From positions 124,001 through 188,000 of the forward strand of contig NZ_SWMS01000006.1 in NCBI RefSeq assembly GCF_005146945.1: DNA of 64,000 nucleotides. Direction: 5' to 3'. The position numbers were made by a program, and so were the translations under genes. How positions within the stretch are numbered: position 1 is the stretch's first letter; every line of letters starts with the position of its first letter. Below are positions 50,551-59,236 of this stretch, piece after piece. The DNA comes from Prauserella endophytica. GTDB taxonomy: Bacteria; Actinomycetota; Actinomycetes; Mycobacteriales; Pseudonocardiaceae. Under the pieces are notes generated by a model, which ran no database searches, had not been told where the DNA came from, and saw only the letters and a list, made by a program, of their open reading frames with translations.

Positions 50551-50990
50551 CAGCCGACATCGACAGCTCCCAGGGCCAGAACTTCTCGTGGCTGATCAAC
50601 GACTTCGTCCGCAAGGTCCACGGTGTCACGCACGCGTTGATCATGTCGGCCGACGGCTTCCCGTTGACGGCCTCGGAGGCGGTGAGCAACGAGGACGCGG
50701 AGCAGCTCGCCGCGATCGCGAGCGGCCTGCTGAGCCTCGCCCGCAACAGCGCGACGCTGTTCGACAAGGGCACGTGTGAGCAGATCATCATCCGGCTCAC
50801 CCACGGCTACTTCCTGTTCATGGGCATCGGTTCCGGAGCCGGCCTCGCCGTGCTCACCGGCCCCGACTGCGACATGAAGGTCGTCGCGTACGAGATGACA
50901 CAGTTCGTGCGGAACGCCGGCCACGCGCTGACCCCCGAGATCCGTGCCGATCTGCGACGCGTGCTGACCGCCCGGCGGGCGCAGGCGTGA
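50547..50990 (+). CDS. cvnB: CvnB, roadblock/LC7 domain protein
   Basis: A 147-residue roadblock/LC7 protein, the regulatory partner of the CvnD GTPase. NFSWLINDFVRKVHGVTHALIMSADGFPL near the N-terminus is the family signature, followed by LTGPDCDMKVVAYEMTQFV. GTG at 50547 follows GAAGGAAAGC and overlaps the cvnA stop. Confidence 0.95.
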   Translation: MTADIDSSQGQNFSWLINDFVRKVHGVTHALIMSADGFPLTASEAVSNEDAEQLAAIASGLLSLARNSATLFDKGTCEQIIIRLTHGYFLFMGIGSGAGLAVLTGPDCDMKVVAYEMTQFVRNAGHALTPEIRADLRRVLTARRAQA

Positions 50991-51012
50991 CCCGGGCGAG
51001 GAAGTGATCACT

Positions 51013-51390
51013 GTGTCCACAGAGAACGGATCCGCGCACCACAAGAAGATGCGCAGCAAGCGGATCCGCCCTTACGCGCTGACCGGGGGTAGAACGAAGG
51101 CCCGGTACGACCTGCTGGTCGAGACGCTGATCTCGGTGCCGCACTACGACCCGAGCCTGAGTGACTCGCTGATGCCGGAGTCACGCATGCTGTACGAGCG
51201 TGCGCGCACGCGTGTGTCCATCGCCGAGCTGTCGGTCCTGCTCACGATCCCGCTCGGTGTCGTGCGGGTCCTCGTGAGCGACCTCGCGGCGCAGGGTGCG
51301 ATCTACATCCACCCGACGGCACACGCCTACCAGCACGACCGGAACGTACTCGAGAGGATCCTCGATGGACTCAAGCGGCTACCGGTCTGA
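51013..51390 (+). CDS. cvnC: CvnC, DUF742 protein
   Basis: A 125-residue DUF742 protein. RIRPYALTGGRTKARYDL near 17-34 and a C-terminal winged-helix-like part (RTRVSIAELSVLLTIPLGVVRVLVSDL near 66-92) are typical. GTG at 51013 is preferred because GAGGAAG is well spaced; a GTG at 51004 is in frame. It overlaps cvnD by 26 bases. Confidence 0.93.
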   Translation: MSTENGSAHHKKMRSKRIRPYALTGGRTKARYDLLVETLISVPHYDPSLSDSLMPESRMLYERARTRVSIAELSVLLTIPLGVVRVLVSDLAAQGAIYIHPTAHAYQHDRNVLERILDGLKRLPV

Positions 51391-52012
51391 GGCGGCGGCC
51401 GTGGCCTCGGACACCGACGCCGACGCCGGGCTGCTCACGGTTTCCGCGAAGATCGTGATCGCCGGTGGTTTCGGGGTCGGCAAGACGACGTTCGTCGGCT
51501 CGGTCTCCGAGGTTCCGCCGCTCAACACCGAGGCCTGGATGACCGAGGCAGGCACCGGCGTCGACGACCTGCCGCCCGACGGCACGAAGTCGACCACCAC
51601 GGTGGCGATGGACTTCGGCCGCATCACGCTGCACTCGGACCTGCTGCTGTACCTGTTCGGCACGCCGGGGCAGGCTCGGTTCTGGTTTCTGTGGGACGAC
51701 CTCTCGCGCGGCGCGCTCGGCGCGATCGTGCTGGTGGACACCCGGCGGATCGACCAGTCGTTCGCGGCCATCAACTACTTCGAGAACGACTCGGACCTGC
51801 CGTTCATCGTCGCGGTCAACCGCTTCGACGGCACCATCGAGCACGACCTGGACGAGGTCAGGGACGCCCTCGCCCTCGACCCGTCGGTCCCGCTGATCAC
51901 CTGTGACGCTCGCGATCCGGCGTCCACCGCGGAGGCGTTGCGTGCGCTGGTCACGTATACGTTGTCGCTGGCGGAACTGACGGAACCGGGAAGGGTAAGA
52001 GCACATGCCTAA
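51365..52012 (+). CDS. cvnD: CvnD, conservon GTP/ATP-binding protein
   Basis: A 215-residue small GTPase-like protein. P-loop GGFGVGKTTF near 34-43, a switch-like TVAMDFGRI, the DxxG-equivalent FGTPGQ near 99-104 and NRFD near 157-160 are present. ATG at 51365 follows GAGAGGATC. With CvnA, CvnB and CvnC it would form the membrane-associated heterocomplex described for conservons. It overlaps the first flavoprotein gene by eight bases, so the effector and the flavoproteins are probably co-expressed. Confidence 0.95.
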   Translation: MDSSGYRSEAAAVASDTDADAGLLTVSAKIVIAGGFGVGKTTFVGSVSEVPPLNTEAWMTEAGTGVDDLPPDGTKSTTTVAMDFGRITLHSDLLLYLFGTPGQARFWFLWDDLSRGALGAIVLVDTRRIDQSFAAINYFENDSDLPFIVAVNRFDGTIEHDLDEVRDALALDPSVPLITCDARDPASTAEALRALVTYTLSLAELTEPGRVRAHA

Positions 52013-53237
52013 GGTCCTCGTGGTCGGCGCGGGTCAGTCCGGCCTGCAACTCGCGCTGAGCCTGCGGGAGCACGATTACGACGTCACGGTGATGTCGGCG
52101 CGCACGCCGGACGAGATCCGCAAGGGCCGGGTCATGTCCACGCAGTGCATGTTCCACGAGTCGCTCGAGCACGAGCGCAAGTACGGCCTGAACCTGTGGG
52201 AGGAGCAGACCGTCAAGGTCGAGGGGCTCGGCGTGTCCATCGCGGGCCCCGACTCGAGCCGGGTGCTGGACTGGGTCGGGCGGCTGGACGACTACGCGCA
52301 GTCGGTGGACCAGCGCGTGAAGATGGCCGGCTGGCTGGAGCTGTTCGAGCAGCGTGGCGGCAAGCTCGTGATCCACGGGGTCACCACGGCCGACCTGGAC
52401 AAGCTCGCCGGGATGTACGACCTCGTCGTGGTCGCGGCGGGCAAGGGCGAGCTCGTGGAGCTCTTCGACCGCGACCCGTCGCGCTCGCCGTACACGACGC
52501 CGCAGCGCGCGCTGTCGGTCGCCTACGTGCACGGCATGACGCCGAGGCCGGAACACCCGGACTTCTCCGCGGTGCGGTTCAACATCATCCCCGGGGTCGG
52601 GGAGCTGTTCGTCATCCCCGGCTACACGTTGAGCGGGAACTGCGAGATCCTGTTCTTCGAGGGCATCCCCGGCGGTCCGCTGGACTGCTGGCAGGACCGG
52701 CCCGGGCCCCAGGAGCACTTCGAGCGGTTCCTCGGTCTCGTCCAGAAGTACCTGCCGTGGGAGTACGAGCGCTGCGCGAACGCGGAGCTCACCGATCCGA
52801 AGGCGACGCTCGCCGGCGGGTACACCCCGGTGGTGCGGCACCCGGTCGGCGAGCTGCCGTCGGGCAACGCCGTGCTCGGCATAGCCGACGTGGTGGTGGC
52901 CAACGACCCGATCACCGGCCAGGGCTCCAACAACGCCGCCAAGTGCGCGGCGGTGTACCTCGAGCGGATCCTGGAGCGGGGCGACAAGCCGTTCGACCGT
53001 GAGTGGATGCAGGGCACGTTCGACCGCTACTGGGACTACGCCCAGCACGTGACACAGTGGACGAACGCGATGCTGCAGCCGCCGCCCCCGCACGTACTGG
53101 AGATCATCGGAGCCGCTGGCCAGATCCCCGCCGTGGCAAAGCGGTTCGCGAACGGCTTCACGGATCCGTCCGACTTCCAGCACTGGTTCCTCGACCCGGA
53201 GAAGGCCGCCGCGTACCTGGCGAGCGTCTCGGGCTGA
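52005..53237 (+). CDS. Styrene-monooxygenase-like (StyA family) FAD protein 1
   Basis: A 410-residue flavoprotein of the StyA/indole monooxygenase group. The FAD motif VVGAGQSGLQLAL is near 5-17, MSARTPDEIRKGRV near 30-43 and VVAAGKGELVELFDR near 143-157. NDPITGQGSNNAAKCA near 302-317 is near the flavin. ATG at 52005 overlaps cvnD. Such enzymes epoxidise or hydroxylate aromatic alkenes and normally need a StyB-type flavin reductase, which is not encoded nearby. Tandem paralog follows. Confidence 0.88.
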   Translation: MPKVLVVGAGQSGLQLALSLREHDYDVTVMSARTPDEIRKGRVMSTQCMFHESLEHERKYGLNLWEEQTVKVEGLGVSIAGPDSSRVLDWVGRLDDYAQSVDQRVKMAGWLELFEQRGGKLVIHGVTTADLDKLAGMYDLVVVAAGKGELVELFDRDPSRSPYTTPQRALSVAYVHGMTPRPEHPDFSAVRFNIIPGVGELFVIPGYTLSGNCEILFFEGIPGGPLDCWQDRPGPQEHFERFLGLVQKYLPWEYERCANAELTDPKATLAGGYTPVVRHPVGELPSGNAVLGIADVVVANDPITGQGSNNAAKCAAVYLERILERGDKPFDREWMQGTFDRYWDYAQHVTQWTNAMLQPPPPHVLEIIGAAGQIPAVAKRFANGFTDPSDFQHWFLDPEKAAAYLASVSG

Positions 53238-53289
53238 GGGACGGGGACGGGCGACGGGACAACAGAACACTGGGAGGGTTCGCGTCTCG

Positions 53290-54522
53290 ATGCGCAAGAT
53301 TCTGATTGTCGGCTCGGGACAGTCGGGGCTGCAGCTGGCGCTCACGCTGCGGCAGCACGGATACGACGTCACGATGATGTCGGCGCGGACTCCTGACGAG
53401 ATCCGGGCAGGCCGGGTGTTGTCCACCCAGTGTATGTTCCACGACGCCCTGACGATCGAGCGGTCGCACGGGCTCAACCTCTGGGACGACAAGGCTCCGG
53501 CGATCACCCATCAGGGTCTTTCGCTCGCGGGTCCCGATGGCAACCGCCTCCTCAACTGGGAGGGCGAGTGGGTGGGGCCCGCGCAGTCGGTGGACCAGCG
53601 CGTGAAGATGGCCGAGTGGCTCGAGCTGTTCGAGGAGCGGAGCGGCAAGGTCGTCATCCACGGCGTCACCACGGCCGACCTGAACGCGCTCGCCCGCATG
53701 TACGAGCTCACGATCGTCGCGGCGGGCAAGGGTGAGCTCGTGCAGCTCTTCGACCGCGACAACGAGCGCTCGCGGTACACCCGGCCGCAGCGGGCACTGT
53801 CGGTGTCCTATGTGCACGGTGCCGGACAGCGGCCGGAGCGGCCCCCCGGCTCCATCGACGTGTGGATGAACAACTCGCCTGGCACCGGGGAGAACATCAA
53901 CATCCCCGGCTACACCCTCAGCGGCGCGTGCGACATCGTCTTCATGGCCGGCATCCCCGGCGGCGACTTCGACTGCTTCCGCGACCAGCCCGGCTCGCAG
54001 GAGGTGTGGCGGCGCCAGCTCGAGAACATGCGGAAGCACTTCCCGTGGGAGTACGAACGGTTCCGCGACGCGGAGCTCACCGACGAGCGGGGCACGCTCG
54101 TGGGCGGCTACACGCCGATCGTGCGCAACCCCGTCGGCGAGCTCCCATCGGGCCAGATCGTGCTCGGCATGGCCGACGTGGTGGTGGCCAACGACCCGAT
54201 CACCGGGCAGGGTTCCAACAACGCCGCGCGGTGCGCTCAGTACTACCTCGAGGGAATCCTGTCGCGCGGTGACCGGCCGTTCGACGCGGACTGGATGCGG
54301 CAGACCTTCGAGTCCTACTGGGACCACGCGCAGTGGGTCACCAAGTTCACCAACACCATGCTCGAACCGCCGCCCGAGCACGTCCAGCAGGTCCTCGGCA
54401 TCGCACAGGAGAACCAGGCGGTCGCCGACCGGTTCGCCAACGGCATGAACAACCCGGCCGACCTCGCGGAGTGGTTCTTCGAGCCGGAGAAGCTGCAGCG
54501 GTATCTGGCAAGCCTCAACTAG
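53290..54522 (+). CDS. Styrene-monooxygenase-like (StyA family) FAD protein 2
   Basis: A 410-residue paralog of the preceding gene with the same length and motif order (IVGSGQSGLQLAL near 5-17, MSARTPDEIRAGRV, VAAGKGELVQLFDR, NDPITGQGSNNAARCA). It clearly arose by tandem duplication. The central substrate region differs (GSIDVWMNNSPGTGENINI against FSAVRFNIIPGVGELFVI). ATG at 53290 follows GGGAGGGTTCGC. A palindromic hairpin follows its stop. Confidence 0.88.
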   Translation: MRKILIVGSGQSGLQLALTLRQHGYDVTMMSARTPDEIRAGRVLSTQCMFHDALTIERSHGLNLWDDKAPAITHQGLSLAGPDGNRLLNWEGEWVGPAQSVDQRVKMAEWLELFEERSGKVVIHGVTTADLNALARMYELTIVAAGKGELVQLFDRDNERSRYTRPQRALSVSYVHGAGQRPERPPGSIDVWMNNSPGTGENINIPGYTLSGACDIVFMAGIPGGDFDCFRDQPGSQEVWRRQLENMRKHFPWEYERFRDAELTDERGTLVGGYTPIVRNPVGELPSGQIVLGMADVVVANDPITGQGSNNAARCAQYYLEGILSRGDRPFDADWMRQTFESYWDHAQWVTKFTNTMLEPPPEHVQQVLGIAQENQAVADRFANGMNNPADLAEWFFEPEKLQRYLASLN

Positions 54523-54534
54523 GGGCAAGCGCTG

Positions 54535-54589
54535 TGCAGTGAAGGCCACCATCACTGCGTTCAACGCAGTGATGGTGGCCTTCACTGCA
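54535..54589. terminator. Perfect 55-nt palindrome between convergent genes (copy 2)
   Basis: Same design as 44554-44608: two perfect 27-nt arms around one base, beginning TGCAGTGAAGGCCACCATCA. Relative to copy 1 the two bases after CCAT are CA instead of GC, and the facing bases are TG instead of GC, so pairing is preserved. It lies 12 nt after the second flavoprotein stop and about 100 nt from the convergent patatin gene end. Confidence 0.8.
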
Positions 54590-54685
54590 GGGGCCCCCAG
54601 GCTGCCTGGCGCTCGCGGCCACGGCGAGCCGGTAGCCATCACCGGTGATTTCGACCAGGCCGGAGTCGCCCAGCGCACGCCGCGG

Positions 54686-57469
54686 TCAGGGCGTGGCCAG
54701 CGCCGGCTCCGGGCTCGGCTCCACCGGGGGCCGCGCGGCCTCGCGGGCCTTCGCGCCGATGCGCCTGCCCAGCTCGGCGTAGGCGGAGAACTTGGCGTCG
54801 TCGAACCACTGGTCGCCCGTGCTGTCGTTCGGGAACTCGGGATGGTGCGCGGCGTAGGAGAGCAGCTGGTACGGCAGCTCCGGGAACAGCACGGCCCTTG
54901 CCACCACGAGCCTGCCCGTGACCTCGGCCGCGAGCCCGCTCTCCGGCGGGTAGTGGACCGTGCCCGTGATGAGCGGCGAGGCCGTGAGCCTGCCCGCGAG
55001 GGTGAGCTGCTCGGCTCCGGGCACGTGGTCCACCTGGCCGGGTTCGGCCGGCCACGGGTCGTCGAGCTCCACGCGCACGCCCAGCTCGTGCCTGGCCAGT
55101 GTGAGCGCCTGGGCCAGCGTGCCCGCGGTCGGTGGCGCGTCGTTGCTCGCGTCGACGCAGTAGATGAGCGTGCAGCGGCGGCGGAAGAGCTCGACGAGGC
55201 CGAGGTTGTCGTAGTGCCCGCCGTCGGTGACGTGCAGCAGCGGGTCGCGGTGCGGATGGACGCCGAAGACCTCCCGCAGCAGGTACGGCAGCCTGCGCGC
55301 CCTCGGCAACCACGGATGCGCCCAGTTGCCCTCCTCGGCGGCCTGGTGGGCGTGCCGCACGAACTTCGGGTTCGGCAGCCACGCGCCGAGCCGGGCGCCG
55401 GACACGGCCAGCAGCACCTGGAACCAGCGGCTCGACCTACCCATCGCCGAGGCGAACGCGGCACCGCTCACCGCCACCGCGCCCTGCACGGTGAGGTCGC
55501 GGCGGAAGCGGGGCGTCACCGCCGCCTCGAGGTCGCCGGTGCGGACCCAGCCGACGTCCGGCCCGCCCGTCCACTCGGCGCTCATCGTGTAGGACACCGC
55601 GTCGAGACCCGGGGGAGTGCGGTTCTCGCCGGTGAGGTTCGCCGACGCGGCGAACACGACCTCGGGGAACCCCCGTGGCCTGGCGCCGTAGTGCGACAAC
55701 GACGTGCGCTCGGCGGGGTCGTAGGGCACGGCGACCACCTGGCCGTCGGCGTCGCGGCGGACCCTCCGCACGGCGAATGCCGACGCGAGCCGCTGCCGGT
55801 AGAAGGGGTGCAGGCTCAGCGACGTCACGTCGAACACCCCGCCGAGCACGAGCACCACCGCCGCGACGAGCGCGGCTGACCACAGCGCGGCCTCGTCGCC
55901 CAGCGTCGTCGCCGAGCCCGCGAACAGCAGCAGCCACACCACCGCGAGCACGCCGGTGGTGACGATCACCAGCAGCCGTTGCAGGACCCCGCCCGGTAGC
56001 GCAGCGGGAATGCCGCCGGTGCCCCGCCGGAACAGTCCTCGCGCCTGCCTGCCGAGGAACGCCCGGTGCCGCCAGAACATCGACGCGACGGCGGCGAGGT
56101 AGGTCAGCATCACCGTCCCGAGTGGACCGCCGATTCCGGCGACCCGGCCCGCGTGCGTCAGCAGCCACTCGGCCGTCCACACCAGCAGCGGCACCACGAG
56201 GGTGAGGGCGGCGAGCACGACCGTGATCGCGACGAGCGGCGGCACGACGCGGGCCGAGCGCGCTCGGCGATCGGCGGCGCCGCGCGTGAACAGCGCGAGC
56301 AGGAACGTGCCCGCCGACAGCACGCCGAGCGCGACGAGCGAGCCCGTGCGCGGTACCGGATAGCGCAGCGGGTCGAGCGTGAGCTCGGTCAGCGGCACGG
56401 CGTGGTAGAAGAGTCCGATGAGGACGCCGAGCACCACGGCGGGTCCGAACAGGACGGTCAGGGAGAGCAGCAGGCCCCTGGCGATCCGGCCGAGCGCGGC
56501 CAGCATGCGGGCCGGGGTGTCGGCGAGGTAGCTGGAGTGCCTGCGCACGTGGTGCAGCTCGGCGCTGCCCTCGGTGAACACGGTGGCGGGATCGCGCACC
56601 GGCTCGCCCGGCGGCGGAGCGCCGGCGTCGGTCAGCGCCTGCTGCAGCGCACCCGCCGTGTAGCCGCCGCCCGAGACCGACACGAGGTGGTCGGCCTCGA
56701 GCAGCTCGGTGCGCAGCGACTGGAGCGCGCCCATCGCGACGCTCGCCGCGCGGATCCCTCCGCCGGACAGGCACACGCCGCTGGTGTCGGTGCCTTCCGC
56801 CCACTTCCTGCTGATCTCGGCGGGGTCGACACCGGGCACGGTGTAGGCGTCGCGCCAGCGGGTCGCGCCCGGCTCGCCGTCGCGCGGGGCGGGCGGGTCG
56901 TCGGCCTCCAGCGGCCGGGGCGGGCACGTCCGCGGCCGCTGCGCGGTGCGTTCCGCGAGTGATCGGGGGGAGTGGGCGACGCAGCGCCACAGCAGTGCGC
57001 CGACTCCGGCGAGGCCGATCGCGGCGGCCGGCAGCAGCGCGCTGAACTCCAGCACGGTCGCGGCGGCCGCGCCGTCCAGCGCCCATGCCGCGGTGCCAGG
57101 CCACGAGGTCACCAGCAGAAGGAGGAGGTTCGCGAGCGCCCCGGCGGCCACGGTGACGACCGTCGCGACCCGGGCGAGCCACGCGGCCTGGAACGACCTC
57201 GGCCCGCACGCGCACCACCGGGCCGCGGAGGCGCCCAGCCACAGCGCGGTGCCGACGCAGGCGAGTAACAGCAGGTTCCACCAGGCCGCGTCCGCGGTCT
57301 CCGGCGGCAGCGGCACCGCCTGGCCGCGGCCGGCGAGGGCGACCGCGACGGTGCCGGCCGCCTCCGGTACCAGTGCGCCGGCGACGGGCAGCACGAGTGC
57401 GGCGAGCGCGGCACCGGCGGCCACACTCCTGCGCGGAGCGCCACCCCGCGCGGGACTCGGCGATGACAC
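54686..57469 (-). CDS. Patatin-like phospholipase with membrane insertion
   Basis: About 927 residues. An N-terminal membrane region (about 15-165) precedes the first half of a patatin domain: oxyanion GGGIR near 236-240 and nucleophile Ser266 in SVSGGGY. A second membrane region (about 330-545, six or more hydrophobic segments) follows. The second half of the catalytic domain then contains the catalytic Asp in DGGHYDNLG near 749-757. So the Ser-Asp dyad is intact but split by about 480 residues. GTG at 57469 has GGGGGGAACC upstream. Probably a membrane-bound lipid acyl hydrolase; substrate unknown. Confidence 0.82.
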   Translation of the reverse strand: MSSPSPARGGAPRRSVAAGAALAALVLPVAGALVPEAAGTVAVALAGRGQAVPLPPETADAAWWNLLLLACVGTALWLGASAARWCACGPRSFQAAWLARVATVVTVAAGALANLLLLLVTSWPGTAAWALDGAAAATVLEFSALLPAAAIGLAGVGALLWRCVAHSPRSLAERTAQRPRTCPPRPLEADDPPAPRDGEPGATRWRDAYTVPGVDPAEISRKWAEGTDTSGVCLSGGGIRAASVAMGALQSLRTELLEADHLVSVSGGGYTAGALQQALTDAGAPPPGEPVRDPATVFTEGSAELHHVRRHSSYLADTPARMLAALGRIARGLLLSLTVLFGPAVVLGVLIGLFYHAVPLTELTLDPLRYPVPRTGSLVALGVLSAGTFLLALFTRGAADRRARSARVVPPLVAITVVLAALTLVVPLLVWTAEWLLTHAGRVAGIGGPLGTVMLTYLAAVASMFWRHRAFLGRQARGLFRRGTGGIPAALPGGVLQRLLVIVTTGVLAVVWLLLFAGSATTLGDEAALWSAALVAAVVLVLGGVFDVTSLSLHPFYRQRLASAFAVRRVRRDADGQVVAVPYDPAERTSLSHYGARPRGFPEVVFAASANLTGENRTPPGLDAVSYTMSAEWTGGPDVGWVRTGDLEAAVTPRFRRDLTVQGAVAVSGAAFASAMGRSSRWFQVLLAVSGARLGAWLPNPKFVRHAHQAAEEGNWAHPWLPRARRLPYLLREVFGVHPHRDPLLHVTDGGHYDNLGLVELFRRRCTLIYCVDASNDAPPTAGTLAQALTLARHELGVRVELDDPWPAEPGQVDHVPGAEQLTLAGRLTASPLITGTVHYPPESGLAAEVTGRLVVARAVLFPELPYQLLSYAAHHPEFPNDSTGDQWFDDAKFSAYAELGRRIGAKAREAARPPVEPSPEPALATP

Positions 57470-57561
57470 GGTTCCCCCCAAGTACGTCGGCCCTTGACGG
57501 TGACGCCCAGCAGTCTGGCCTTCACACAGAGGGGTGTAAAGCCGACTGTCCAGTTCGTTAT

Positions 57562-57643
57562 CGCACGACTCGCGGTCGGGAACGCAGGACTCGCGGGCTG
57601 GAGCGGGGGACTCGCGGGCTGGAGCGGGGGACTCGCGGGTTCA
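57562..57643. repeat. Array of 21-nt GAGTC repeats (array C), single orientation
   Basis: Three leftward units (GACTCGCGGGCTGGAGCGGG-type) run to the stop codon of the minus-strand ATPase gene. The last 40 or so bases are identical to the right end of array A, including the junction with the stop codon (GACTCGCGGGTTCA). Here the neighbouring gene is not convergent, and only one arm is present. This fits the idea that each arm belongs to one gene 3' end. Confidence 0.8.
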
Positions 57644-58432
57644 GGTGGGGGTCGGGAGGTCTGGGGCGTCGGGCTGTTTGCGTTTGATGGAACGGAAGAT
57701 GTGCGCGCGCAGGTGGGCGAACTCGGGCAGTTCCTTGGTCTCCACCTGGTCCCTCGGCTCCGGCAGGCCGACGGGCAGCACTTCCTGCACCGCCGTGGGC
57801 GGCGGGGTGAGCACCACGACGCGGTCGCCGAGGTAGACGGCCTCGTCGATGTCATGGGTCACGAACACGACGGTGACGCCGTAGGCGGTGCGCACGCGCA
57901 GCACCAGATCCTCCAGGTCGGCCCTGGTCTGCGCGTCCACGGACGCGAACGGCTCGTCCATGAGCAGGATCTCGGGCTGGTAGGCCAGCGCCCGCGCGAT
58001 CGCGACGCGTTGCTGCATGCCGCCGGAGAGCTCCCACGGGTAGTGGTCCATGAACCCGGTGAGCCCCACCGACTCGACGGCGTCCTCGACGAGCCGGTTC
58101 CGCTCGTCCCTGCCGAGCGCCTTGTGCCGCAGCGGCAGGGCGATGTTGTCGCGCAGGGACAGCCACGGCATGAGCGAGCGGCTGTACTCCTGGAACACGA
58201 AGCCGATCTGCTCCGGCGGCCCGTCCACCACGTGCCCGCGCAGGGTGACCCGCCCCGACGTCGGCGCCAGCAGCCCCGCCATGCATCGCAGCAGCGTGGT
58301 CTTGCCGCAGCCGGACGGCCCGACCACGCACACGAACTCGCCCTCGGCGACGGAGAAGCTCAGCTCGGCGATGGCGTGCGTCACCCGCTCGCCCTCGCCG
58401 TACGTCTTGGACAGACCGCTCACGTCGAGCAT
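57641..58432 (-). CDS. ABC transporter ATP-binding protein (nitrate/sulfonate/taurine type)
   Basis: A 263-residue SsuB/TauB-like ATPase. Walker A GPSGCGKTT is near 39-47, Q-loop FVFQEYSRSLMPW near 79-91, signature WELSGGMQQRVAIARAL near 133-149 and Walker B ILLMDEPFASVD. ATG at 58432 lies 21 nt after the upstream permease. Last gene of a four-gene importer operon on the minus strand. Confidence 0.93.
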   Translation of the reverse strand: MLDVSGLSKTYGEGERVTHAIAELSFSVAEGEFVCVVGPSGCGKTTLLRCMAGLLAPTSGRVTLRGHVVDGPPEQIGFVFQEYSRSLMPWLSLRDNIALPLRHKALGRDERNRLVEDAVESVGLTGFMDHYPWELSGGMQQRVAIARALAYQPEILLMDEPFASVDAQTRADLEDLVLRVRTAYGVTVVFVTHDIDEAVYLGDRVVVLTPPPTAVQEVLPVGLPEPRDQVETKELPEFAHLRAHIFRSIKRKQPDAPDLPTPT

Positions 58433-58453
58433 CGACGGACCCTTTCCTCGCAG

Positions 58454-59236
58454 TCACCGCAGCGCACTGGCCCTGGCCCCTCGATGCCACCTGAGCACGC
58501 GCCGCTCGACGAGCGCAAGCCCCGCGTTGAGCAGGTAGCCGAGCAGGCCGAGCAGCAGGATTCCGGACCACATCTCCGGGATCGCGAACGAGCGCTGTGA
58601 CTCCAGCACGAAGTAGCCGATTCCCTCGGTGCTGGCCACCATCTCGCTGATCACCATGAGGATCAGCGCGAGCGACAGGCTCGTGCGCATGCCCGCGAAC
58701 ACTTGCGGCAGCGCCGAGGGCCAGACGATGCGCAGCAGCCGCTCCGTGCCCGTGATGCCGTAGACCCGCGCCGTGTCGAGCATCGTCGGGTCGACCCCGC
58801 GCACGCCGTCGACGGTGTTGAGCAGGACCGGCCAGACACACACCACGGCGATGACGAAGATCTTCATGGTGTCGCCGACGCCGAGCACGAGCATCCCGAA
58901 CGGCAGCAGCGCGGGCGGCGGCACGGCCCGGCCGAACTCGACGATCGGGCCGGCGACACGGCGGGCCGTCTCCGAGAGCCCGAGCGCGGTGCCGAGCGCG
59001 ACCCCGGCCAGCACGGCGATTCCGAACCCGGCGGCCAGGCGCGCGAGGCTCGGCACCACGTCGCTGCCGACCCGTTCGAACACCCACGTGTCCGCGAACG
59101 TCACGAGGATGTCCGCCAGCGGCGGGAAGTAGAAGCTGTCCGCGCCCGCCGACCACACCCACCACGCCGCGAGCGCGGCGAGCGGCACGGCGATCTCGAG
59201 TGCGATGAGCAGCAACCCGCGGCGGGATCCCCTCAT
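58454..59236 (-). CDS. ABC transporter permease 2 (SsuC/TauC type)
   Basis: A 260-residue permease with about six hydrophobic segments and the coupling motif near 160-180 (LDTARVYGITGTERLLRIVWP). ATG at 59236 overlaps the stop of permease 1 by four bases. It pairs with permease 1, so the transporter probably uses a heterodimeric channel rather than the usual homodimer. Confidence 0.92.
   Translation of the reverse strand: MRGSRRGLLLIALEIAVPLAALAAWWVWSAGADSFYFPPLADILVTFADTWVFERVGSDVVPSLARLAAGFGIAVLAGVALGTALGLSETARRVAGPIVEFGRAVPPPALLPFGMLVLGVGDTMKIFVIAVVCVWPVLLNTVDGVRGVDPTMLDTARVYGITGTERLLRIVWPSALPQVFAGMRTSLSLALILMVISEMVASTEGIGYFVLESQRSFAIPEMWSGILLLGLLGYLLNAGLALVERRVLRWHRGARASALR

Noticed and set aside
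54539-54589. The 55-nt palindrome as coding sequence (an open frame starting KATITAFNAV)
   Set aside because: The sequence is explained completely by the perfect palindrome. The same peptide-like pattern arises from the other copy, with pair-preserving changes.
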